The notes under the pieces are model-generated. The model did not search any database. It was given only the letters and a program-made list of their open reading frames with translations, and was not told the DNA's origin. The position numbers were made by a program, and so were the translations under genes. 64,000 bases of DNA. It comes from Stercorarius parasiticus. Its lineage: Eukaryota; Chordata; Aves; Charadriiformes; Stercorariidae. The stretch covers positions 541,140 to 605,139 of the forward strand of contig VWZL01005037.1 of NCBI GenBank assembly GCA_013396915.1, written 5' to 3'. Shown here in pieces: positions 36,501 through 46,826 of this stretch. Each line of letters opens with the position of its first letter. Positions within the stretch are counted from its first letter, which is position 1.

Positions 36501-39500
36501 AGCATCCAACAGTTTCCTTTCCATCTAGGACTCAGGATATTTTTCCTTTGGTAATCTTACATATGAATTTTGCTTGGAATTAGAAAGTATAAAGTACAGT
36601 TTAATGTGAAAGATTGGTAAAACAACATCTAACTGAGCACATAGTTCTAGCCAAAGAGAAATGCTAAATAAAATTTTTTTGTTTGGCTGGTGGTTTTTTT
36701 CATTTTGAAACTATGTTTGAAACTATGGTTAGATTTTTCCTATTTTATACATGCATAACCCTCCAAAAAACCTTAAAATGCATTTTATTTTCCAAATAAG
36801 AAAACAATTTCAGAAATTCTGCTTCTAGAAAAAATGTCAGGACTCATTCTAAATCATGGCTTTTAGGGTCTATGTTATACTGCCTCCAAGGCTGTCATAA
36901 AGTGGAACTTCTGTGTCACATGTTGTGCTACAAAGAGTGTAACCATCTCAAACATGTGAATGGTTTGTTATGGTGATCTCTTAGAAGACTTGAGTTCCAG
37001 TCTCACAATAATCAAGGTACGTGACAGAGTTTACAAGCTCTGGGCTCTGAAAGAAGCTGATTAACTATTGATGTTGCTCACCCTTCACAACTTTAAAGTA
37101 ATTTGAAACTGGTGACCTCAAGCGATCTACATTTTTCTGAACTGGAAACTTCAAAATAATGTGATCACATGAGAGGAATTTAACATAGTTTCTATAATCC
37201 ACAAGTCTCATTGCTGTTTGATGATCTTGTTTAATCACTTGTTTAATCTTTTCATAATCTACATCCCTTAATGAAGGTGTGTATTATGTTTTGAAATTCA
37301 AAACAAATTAGGAGTAGGAACAGGAAATAATTGCTAGTTACCCTGTTGCAAACACCCATTGCGTTCATTTTACTACCAAACTAATTCTAGTTATTTACCT
37401 TAAGAGTAATAGTCATCAATATTTGTAAATCCATCTTTACCCCTGTGAGTCTGAAGTAAAATAAATAAGCAAGCTCTGAGGAGATATACTGTCTATTTTG
37501 TGTCTGTAATGAGTGGATTCAGCTGGAAGCTGGGAAGAGCTATCTAACATCTAAGCTAACTCCAGCCAAGTCAATGGGAATTTTTCCACTGATTCCCATG
37601 AGCTTTGGACTCAGTTCCTAAATTCTTACAACTCAGGAGGAGAGAAAAATAGTATGAAGTGGTTTCCACAAATATTGCTTTAACAGAACTTCAAGATTTC
37701 TTTTTTAAACTCAGCTTTCGTGAGGAAAGCGAGAAGAACAAGTAGCATCTGCATGGAGTGCAAGTTGGCAAGAATTTCAGTCTGCCACTTTCCAAATTGT
37801 TTTAGAAATGTTTGGCACGTCTCTGTCACAAATTACAGCTGATTATAATTTCACAGTATGCGCAAGCAGATGGAGGAGATGAATTGGGGAAAAGTTTCAC
37901 CCCAGACAAATTAATTATTAGTAAGTATTTTGAGAGCAGAAGTTAAATATTAAAACTGTGGCTTGAAATAAAGAATTATGGGATGTCCAAGTAATCTATA
38001 ACTTTGAATCAAACATTCTATGAACAATTTGACACCTGGTTGGAATAATTTCTTATTTTCACAGATGAAAATATAACTCTTACTAAAAGAGAATATGTTT
38101 TAGAAATTCTTAACAACTGGTCAGTTTTTTCAAGTTATCTGTGAAATCAACAGGTTCATGAGCAGTTAAAAACAGAAAACATTCTTAGCAGGGGTGACTA
38201 TGGACATAGTTCAAACATTTTTTTGCACTTGTGGGAAAGTACCAATATTTAGCAGAAAGCTTCTGAAACCTAGTTTCACAGTCAATCTTTTTATTTTGTA
38301 TGTAATTTATATTTAAATGCATAAACTGTTACCTGTTCTATATCTACCCTTTTAAAAGCCAGGCTGAAGACACTAGAAGGGAAAGGATGTTGGAAATGAG
38401 ATGAGGAGAGAACAGAGAAACAAGCCAAATGCTTCTGTTTGACAAAAGGGGTGACTGAAGAGGTGGATGACATCCTGCTCTCTTTCCCATCCAGGAACTT
38501 GTGATCCTGGAGCTGAAACAGGCGTCTGTAAAAATAGTGCCCTAGAGGACTGTCGTGATGCTCTTCCTGTAGCTCTAGTCCTACAATTGCACCAAGGGGG
38601 TAAGAGTAGTGTAATCTTCTGCAGACATACATGGAGTTCAGCAGTTGGTAAAGTAATTTCTGCAAACACCTTATAAAAGGAGATTTTCCAGGGAAGAAAG
38701 ATTTGGCATGACTAAAGTACAGTATTCAACCAATATTCAACTAATATTTGAGATAAACAGTAGTTACCCAGGTTCTTAAGAATCCAGGGAATATGATTCC
38801 CTTGGACTAGGAAAATATTTGATTTGAACAGAAAATGGAAAGAGAAATGACAGCATTTTTTTAAATGAGCAAAACTGAATTTGTTTTACCATTGCACTTC
38901 ATATCTTTGTTCCTTATTTTTTTAAAGAGGAAGTTAACAGTTTTAAGATTAAGTATTTGCAGTTATTATGTGGAGGCTGAAAGTCATTTAGTAATATCTA
39001 AATAGTTGTGGAATGAACCTGAAATGAAAAGGAACATATAAGAAAAATTATGTTTATTTGAATCTAAAATCTTGAATGCAATGGCAAAAAAAGACAGTAC
39101 TGTGCTTATCATTATATGCATATATTTATCACTACTCTAGTTCAAGATTTTGCTTATGATGAAATGCGGCTTTAAGTATTTTCACAAATTTAATTTCATT
39201 TTTTCAAGTGTTTGAGACAATCTGAACTATTTTACAAAGAAAAGTGCTTCTTTGCTGTCTTTTCAGTTTTCCCTGGAAAAACTTTTAATCAGCTGATGGT
39301 GCTTATGTGGTGTAGTATTTGTAGGGAATCAAACACAATCCATCTTCAAAGACTCTTTCTGTCCTCTGAACAGAAGCTTTACTGGATCTTTGAGATTATG
39401 TCAAAGACACGCCACGTTAAATATTTTAATTGTTTTATAGTGTGCTATAGACTGATAGGAAGGTGGATATATATTGAAATAACCACAGTAATGCATCCCA

Positions 39501-40060
39501 CGAAGTTTTTTTGAATTCGAATCTGTACTACTCCAGATATTTAAACATTGTGAAAATGCTGAGAGGTATCAGCAGGCTCTAGAAAGGAACAATTTTCTAA
39601 ATCAGTTTGTCCTTTGATGCTTTCTAACGCACAGGAAAATATTACTATTTCATAGCATTTAACAATTTTGATCTTCATCTTACAGAAAGATCTATGTAAA
39701 ATAGGTGAGTAATCACCTCATGGTGCTTTTGTATGCATTACTTTATGTATGTGTCTAATTCCTTGTAGTATCAAGCTTAGGCTATGTTTTATATTTTTGC
39801 AACGTTGAACATGATGGAATCCAATATTTGGCACAGAGTTACTACTTTAATATATGTCTAATAATTTTTTCTGTGCTTTGAATGACAGTTTTCACTGGTA
39901 TCAACAAAGAATTGTTAAATGTGTTAAGGGAAGATGAAGCTGCACGAGGGAGTCATCTGGCTTGGCTTAATAAAGTAGCACTTCCTTTCTCTCCCAGCCA
40001 GAGTGATTTGAGTAAGCTTGTTTTACTTCACAGTGCAACTGCTAGACGTGCAGGCATGGT
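36501..40060. other. Unique non-coding DNA
   Basis: No certain gene. An exon-like segment at 38495-38599 is treated in the findings. The minus-strand 124-codon frame (38291-38665) overlaps it and has no recognisable domain. An 11-bp tandem pair ATTCAACCAAT/ATTCAACTAAT lies at 38724-38745. Confidence 0.5.
37567..37620. repeat. Ancient palindromic interspersed repeat, fragment E
   Basis: AAGTCAATGGGAATTTTTCC is followed by ACTGATTCCCATGAGCTTTGG and ACTCAGTTCC. ATGGGAAT and ATTCCCAT form the two arms of a short palindrome. The wording matches the other family fragments in the window. Confidence 0.5.
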
Positions 40061-40108
40061 CAGCTAATATGTGTAAGATGATGAATGGTATCTTACACAT
40101 ATTTGCTG
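40061..40108. other. Near-perfect hairpin, 14 bp plus 4 bp stem
   Basis: AATATGTGTAAGAT (40066-40079) is exactly complementary to ATCTTACACATATT (40090-40103) across a 10-nt loop. After one T/T mismatch the stem resumes with CAGC (40061-40064) and GCTG (40105-40108). The stem is too short for a canonical microRNA precursor. It may be a chance foldback or a tiny MITE relic. Confidence 0.6.
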
Positions 40109-40936
40109 TGTTACTGGTATTCATCCTGCCCTACTCTAAACCCCAGTTTCATGGAAATCTGTAAATATGAAGCAAAACTTCAGTAAGGAGAATAAGCATG
40201 CTTCAGAGCTGAAGCTAGGTTTCTGCAAAGTTCAGTTTCTCTTTAGTCTTGCAGGATTGAGAACATTTTGGAGGGTAAGGTTAGTCTAGACAACTACCGG
40301 CAAAATGACAGGCTAAAATCCTGCTGACGCCTTTGTCAGAGGAAAGTCTCCTATGAACTTTAGCTCAGCCATTTCACCCAACATTCAATCAGCATGAGGT
40401 TTCTGAGCTTTGAAAAGTACGGTTGAGCTCTCTGTACATTTTGAGTTTAGTAAATGGCGAGAATGAAGTGACAATTTGCCCAATTATTTTGGATTTTTAC
40501 ACAGTTTCAAGTTATTAAATATCACAGTGACTATGATTAATCTGTTACCACGTATAAACTCTGGGGTATGGGTGAAGACTATTGAAGTTGCTTACACTGG
40601 AACATGCCATATGCTTCTTGATGTTTTATTATGCTGTATACTTTTAGTCAGACCTTCAAACACATTAGTAAGTGTGTACATAAAATAAACAACACTATGG
40701 CCCACCACAATGGATATCTGATTGTATAATAAAGCAGTCTTTTACACTAACACTGACTTTCCCACACTTAACCTACGTTTAGACAGTAGTTATTGCAGAA
40801 GGTATTGATTAGCTGTATGTTACTGCTCCTGTACATTAGCATAACAAAATAAACATAAAATGAGATACAAAAAATCTGTAAGAACGGAAGAAAAGCATTT
40901 ACTTAATCCTCCTTTCTTTTTATCATTATTCAGAAA

Positions 40937-40962
40937 TACATTGCTGAGGTATCAGCAATGTA
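40937..40962. other. Perfect 11-bp hairpin with tetraloop
   Basis: TACATTGCTGA (40937-40947), loop GGTA, then TCAGCAATGTA (40952-40962). A second small foldback, ACATG/CATGT (40964-40968 and 40974-40978), follows immediately. No promoter, gene or terminator context is visible. Confidence 0.6.
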
Positions 40963-41589
40963 CACATGCAAAACATGTACTTGAGTGTTCATATATATCA
41001 TAAACCAGTGTCTGATTTTATCTGTTTACGTGCTTATTCACTCTTGATGATTTCTCAATAATTGCTCAGCAAATATAAAAATACTAATGGTGCAGTGTAT
41101 AAGTAACTCTAAATTAAGTTGTTCAATTAATAGGACTACTGCATACTAGGTTTTTTGCCTACATTATCTTATGTTGAGAACAACTTTAATTAACACCTCA
41201 TAAAACAAAGCAGCCTCTTACAATGAATGAATTTATTATACACAAAGGCTACATGTTTAAGAGGTCTCCACAGTATGTAAATTAGATATGAACCATGAGC
41301 TAGATCTGCTAAATACTACAGATTTCATACATACTGGAAATAAGATGCAAATCACACAACAATAAATTCAAATCTTTGTTACAAACACCCTGGAGAGAAC
41401 TTTAACAAATCATAACTGTCAAAGGGATGGATGATGAAAGTTTTTGTCATGCAAAAGAATACAAATCACTCTGCTGTTGCAAGCATCGCTCTTTTATTTT
41501 CTTGGTTGTAGGCACATCATCAACTTTAATGATAAAAGCCTTCCACAAAAATAATTCTTAAGCCTCAGGAACAAACACCTCTTTGGCAC

Positions 41590-41900
41590 CCTGAGACCAT
41601 GTTCCACAAACATCATCAATCTCCTTCTGAGTATGATTTACAGCCTTTCCCTTTGGCCGGCTCAAGCTGTCCGTGTGCATGCCCCGGCAGCATCACATTG
41701 GGATTCTCCTCCGCTTTGTCCTCCAAGCACATGCCGCTCGATTGGCGTGCTCACAGCCAGCTTTCCAAACGCCTTTGGAAAATAAGAGAAGGAAGTTTGA
41801 GTAAAATCCCTTCCACGCGGACACATCAGAAATATATGGCTCGGATGAGAGAAAAAGGGAAGGAATGCCTATCTAGATTCAAACTAATGGGCTGAGTTCT
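41590..41900 (+). other. CpG-containing GC-richer patch with 98-codon frame
   Basis: The frame 41599-41895 overlaps a patch with CpGs in GGCCGGCTC, CCCCGGCAG, TGCCGCTCGATTGGCGTG and CCACGCGGACAC. The predicted peptide is basic and shows no domain I recognise. AG acceptor-like sites exist (TGATTTACAG, CATGCCCCGGCAG), but the donor is weak. Treat it as an unexplained patch, with a coding role unlikely. Confidence 0.3.
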
Positions 41901-44900
41901 CAGTTCCAGCCAGATTTATCATGTGCAGCCAAGAGGGATGTTTACAAAGAACATGCAAGTCTCTCCCTGACTGCGTGGCTCCTCTAATTTATTTAATTGC
42001 CTGTATCTACTAAGGGGCAGTCCATGCACCAGGAAAGCCAAAACACAGAGCATCGTTTAGTGAGATTCATTTCCATCTGCGACATGACTTTTGTGCCAGG
42101 TCCTGCATATGTATTGTGAGAAAGGTTGATGAAGGCAGCTGTACTCCACCTGAGACTCCCCTGAAGAAGATTTAAGTGTTCTTTATCCTCCTTCCCTTTG
42201 CTTTGCTAAACTGAAGGAGAGGGACATAATATGATTGCTGTCCTCTGCAGAAACAGCCTTGATCTGTCTCTTCTTTGTACCAGCCCTGTGGGTAAGTGTA
42301 TGTTCATTTAAGGGAGTGCAAACGATAGGAAAATCTGAATCATTGTATGTGTTGATGAGAGGCTGCAGAAGAAAGGTTGTAAGGCAGCAGGATAAAATAA
42401 CAACTTAAGCCAGTGAAATTTAGCATCTGGGAGTACAGCTCCCTCTTCATGACTCAACTAACTGCAGTTCACTTGCAGACTGCAGGTGTCTGATAAATGA
42501 ACTCTTTCTGGCAGCTTTCCTTGAGTTTCAGGAATAGAGTCTGTGAACCAGAGCTGAAGACATTTAGTGTTCTTTAGAAACTCTTACTCCATGCACTCAC
42601 CAAGGCAGATGTACATTCATTAGTAACTGTTGCCTCACTTAAGCTATGCTCATGGACAGAGACTATATCCTTATTAGGAAAACGTGTAAACATTATGATT
42701 AGTTGTAAACACAGACATGTCTTTAATATGTCTACATTGAGTGAAATAGTAGATAAATATAAGCCCAGTGATATTTATAGAGAAAACAAAGTGAAGGAGA
42801 GGGACCTAGAAAAATAAATCTACAAATGCATTCATAAAATCTTTGGGGCATTTTTATAAAGGCTTGAAAATTAAGTGGACTGAATTTACTGAATAGAATT
42901 TTCCAGAGTGCTTCTATGATGAAGGACTACATTATGCAAGAACATATTTAAGCCATCTCTCTTTAGATGCCTAGACTTCAAGCTACTATTATAGCTGATA
43001 GAAAGCTTTGGGCAGCTCTGAAGTGTCCTTGGAAGCCTTAACTCCTAATATAACCATCTAAGCTAGAGATTCAAATGCAAACAGAGCTCACACTCATTTT
43101 TAAGAGCTATTAGTTAGCAGTAACCTGTAACTATATTTGGGAGGCTGCACTGTCCAAAGAAAAGCAGTGGTAATTATGTCTCCAAAGACAGCAATCTCTC
43201 ACTAAGTTGTTGGGTGCAAAGCGAAATTGATATCGATAGGGCACCTCTTGCTAGGGCTAATCATGGACTGTATGCTGGGCAAACAGAAATGCTCAGCTGC
43301 TCAGCAGTTGGCTGCCTAAACATCATCTGGTGTTAAGCACCTTATTCTTCTCCTTTGTGAATTGTAATCCTTACCTCTACCTCGTTTATCCATATAATGG
43401 GGATAATATTTCCCTAACTCCCAGCAGTTCTGTAGAGGGGGATGTATTAACTTCCGTTATCTCTAGGAGCTGTACGAAGATGAAACGCTCTCAAAATACA
43501 AAGTATGAAACTGCTACGCAAATGAACACTCCAGTCCATAGCCAATGATTTATTTCAGAGCATTCAGTCATGAAGCCAGGCACTGATTACATTTTTAATA
43601 GGGCTGGCAGAAAGTTTTTCCATCACCAGTGGAAACACAGTGTTTCACTGAACGGAATCATTTTTGAGAGTGTCTGCTTTACAGAGCAAGTTTTGATTTT
43701 GTCCCCAAATTTAAAATATTAAAACTTAAAATATTAGAACTTGTGAGGTTCTTATGACAGATTTATTCTTTTGTCAGAGGGAAAACCAAACGTTTTCATC
43801 ATCTCATAATTAAGTTATATATTTTTACACAAAGTAACACCATTTAATATGGTACTATTACCTTGCATTTCTGAAAACTTCAGATGACTTTTTGAAGACT
43901 GAAAAGCAGTCTCTATGCATTAAAATTGCTATTAGAGCTATTAGAGGAAATTTGTTTTTATTCTGTGTTCTGCTGTTAAATTTGTATTTATTTTGGAGCA
44001 ATTAGTTATGGACCAAGTTACCAATTAGTTTTTTAAAAGATAAAAATAGTTGAAACTTTGCCATCACTGTTCTTCCAATGAATGGAATTTTGTGCAGAAT
44101 GGAGGCAATGCATAATTTCTGAAAAAAAGATTAAATAATTTTTGTATGGAACACTTAAAATAGCCATCTAACCTCATCTCGAAGGAGTAAAAGCACTATA
44201 AAATACCATTCCACTTTACCTACAGCCCATGATGTCAGTGGTGGGGAGTGGCGAAGTGAGAGCATGACTAGTAATTTAAGTAGAAGAATTGAATCTACTG
44301 AAAATAATGAGAGCTGTGATGGCCTCATGGCTTTTGGAAAGCTCTAGCCTCCGTGCAGTATCAGTTATCAAGCCAATACCCCTCACAATTTTTAGCATAA
44401 GGCTGAATGAAATAAATTCTTTCTGTTCAGCTGCTTAATTTCATTATCATATATATTTCAAAAGCACGGAATAAAATTCTGAAGGCTTTGATGTGTAGAG
44501 TATGCCAAACATTTGAAACACATTTACTAATTTTATGAGGCATAATAATCTATAATGATACAGCAAATCTAAAATTTTCAATACAACTGTGGAGCCAAAG
44601 AAATTTCTACTTGTGACAGCATCCTTTTAGAGGCAGTTTTGGCAATAATTGAGTTTCTGTGCTTTTCTTTTAATTTCACCACCTGATGATACCTGAGAGC
44701 AGTAGACTTTATTTCAGAATCCCATTAGGTACCATTATAAGATCTGATTTCCTAGGTTGTTGGTTTTGTTATTTTTTTTTTTTTTTTAATCTAATTGTCA
44801 GTCAATGTGTTACAGTAAGCCTAGCTTTCTTTTGACTCTCATGGCTATACACTGTGGGGAAGAAACAAAAGAACTATGCTTCATCATCCTGTCAAGGAGG

Positions 44901-46469
44901 TTTCTTAACAAATTACCTTTACCTTCAAAAGAAAATACAAAGAGACTTTTTGTAGCTTTAACAATTCTCATAGTTCATGTCTTCTTTTCTTGGCCATTCA
45001 AGGGAACAAAAATACAATCTTCTATACCTCAGAGATAATGAAATCGATCTTTTAAGTCTTATGAAACGTAGATACTTAATAAAAGCATGATTCTTCCTTT
45101 ACTCATTATTTAAAATTTGTATGTTTTTTCCTATAATACTGTGTTTTCAAAACACATTGTTTCTTTGTAGACCACTTATTTCCAATGAGTAAATAATAGT
45201 AAATTACAATACAAAATACTAAACCCTTTCTTTCTTTGTATGCTTGTTCATGTAAGACTTGGTATTCATAGGTTTACATCTTAGTCTGGATAAAATTCAC
45301 CCCCTTGCAAAAAAGCACCATAAGGCATTGCTCAGATTTTACTTAATCTTTCTTTTTAGAGTGTCGTGCAATGGAAAGGTCTAGCTTTCAACAAAGGAAT
45401 GATTTGATATAATACCCACTGAAGTCCTTAGGAGACTGCTGAAATCAGAGGAGTGTGTCGGTTCCTTGGGGTCAAAAGGGTGCTGGTACGGGGGAGTACC
45501 AACCCCTTCCTCCCCAGTCCTTCTGCAGCTGTTCCAGCAGCCTCTTTCCTTGCAGGCATTGAATACCCCGTTCATCCAAAGCACACCTGGGTTCAGGGAG
45601 CCACTGTGAAATTTTCTTCACTGCAAAGAGTCTGTGAACTCACCCCAGCTTGTGTCCCATCTTTTTCATCCCTGCATGGTGGTTAGAGTTTGCTATGCCT
45701 GTGTGGGATATAGGGACTTCACTTTTTGGTTTACTTCTTTTTGGAAGCTCAGTGTTTTCAGCAGACGTCTTATATTTCAGTTTTATATTAGGGTCCTATA
45801 AATCACCTGAAGAATGAATGTGTGGTCCTTCCATGCCATAAATTAAGCTTCAATTTGTCTGGGATGTTTTACTAGTAACAGGTGGATGTACTTAAAATAG
45901 AATTGAAATATTTTGAAATACCTAAGAAAAACAAACTCCAACAATTTCAGCTGTGTTTCTAGTGCATACTAAAAGCATACTATTCTATACTGTTTATTTT
46001 TTCCAATTGAGAATAATGTAATTTACTACAGGGATGCAAACACACACTCCTTCAAATAAAGTTAAGAGTTCTACATTTTCTAGCATATCACCAAGCAAAT
46101 TGCATGAAGCACACAGACATAAAATACACGTGCATGATTTCTTCTGAAATTATCCTCTGTGTTACTATTATAAGCAGACATGCATCATATATACAAAGAA
46201 AATTGTCTGTCGGCTGCTTGGGTCCAAGTTAGTCATAGTGTAGCAATGTACTTTTTGCCATTGATATTGCCATTGCTATACTGCGCTGCTTAAATGTCTC
46301 TGAGCCTGCTTTGAGCGACGAGGAGTTTTCAGGGAAAAGCCTGAAGACAAGAGACTTGAGATGTCACTTCACAAAGACGCCCTTAGCTGCTTTGTAGACA
46401 CAATCCACCCACAGAAAGAAGTTGTTGCTAAACTTTAAGCATGGAAAGATCAGTGAATAAACCCATTGT
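41901..46469. other. Unique non-coding DNA
   Basis: No gene was recognised. A MIR-like SINE tail lies at 43352-43453 and a T15 tract near 44774. Around 45430-45690 the sequence is somewhat GC-richer with short frames on both strands, none recognised. Confidence 0.55.
43352..43453 (+). mobile_element. MIR-like (CORE-SINE) 3' fragment
   Basis: The string TTACCTCTACCTCGTTTATC followed by CATATAATGGGGATAATATT and then GTAGAGGGGGATGTATTAAC resembles the MIR 3' region, which reads roughly 'cctcagtttcctcatctgtaaaatggggataataat...gaggattaaatgag'. Similarity is by eye and diverged, as expected for an ancient amniote SINE. An alternative is an L2-type tail with the same ending. Confidence 0.45.
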
Positions 46470-46578
46470 TAATTTTAAAAGCAATTTCAAATGCCTTTAC
46501 AGTTAAGCCATTTAATTTCCACTGGTTTAAGTTTAATCATTTTTCATTAATGTAAGCTAATTTGCAAGCTAATCTAAT
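46470..46578. promoter_or_regulatory. Cluster of homeodomain-type TAAT sites
   Basis: Seven plus-strand TAAT words occur in 109 bases (starting at 46470, 46513, 46534, 46548, 46558, 46570 and 46575). They include the palindrome CATTAATG (46545-46552) and a 12-bp direct repeat, AAGCTAATTTGC/AAGCTAATCTAA (46554-46577). Homeodomain proteins bind TAAT cores. The density exceeds the roughly one expected at this base composition. Enhancer function is inferred and no gene context supports it. Confidence 0.3.
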
Positions 46579-46745
46579 AAAGTAGCATGAAACATGAGGA
46601 GCAATGCATTGAAATGGAGGAAGTTCAGTTGCTTGCAGCTCATTAAGGTTCTTGAAGTTTAGAAGACTAATTACTGACTAAAAATGATTCTGTTTACCTC
46701 TACCTTTTGAGAGTTCCTGTTTTATCCCACAGTTTAAGGCTCAAG

Positions 46746-46826
46746 GGCCAAATCATCAGCAGGTATAATCTGGTAGAGCTCCAATAAAGTCAACAGGCCA
46801 ATTTATACCAGTTGAGAATTTAGCTC
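46746..46826. repeat. Ancient palindromic interspersed repeat, copy F (best preserved)
   Basis: GGGCCAAATCATCAGCAGGT, then ATAATCTGGTAGAGCTCCAA, then TAAAGTCAACAGGCCAATTT and ATACCAGTTGAGAATTTAGC. GGTATAA...AGAGCTCCAA and AGGCCAATTTATACC are diverged inverted arms around AAAGTCAAC. The outer parts (CAAATCATCAGC and GTTGAGAATTTAG) are also partly mirrored. The structure suggests a MITE-like or foldback element. Confidence 0.5.

Noticed and set aside
36201..36528. Overlapping 81-107 codon frames on both strands
   Set aside because: GC-rich DNA has few stop codons, so long frames arise on both strands. No protein was recognised.
42251..42291. 41-nt stretch between TCCTCTGCAG and GTAAGT
   Set aside because: Splice-like signals are present, but the segment is very short and nothing else supports an exon.
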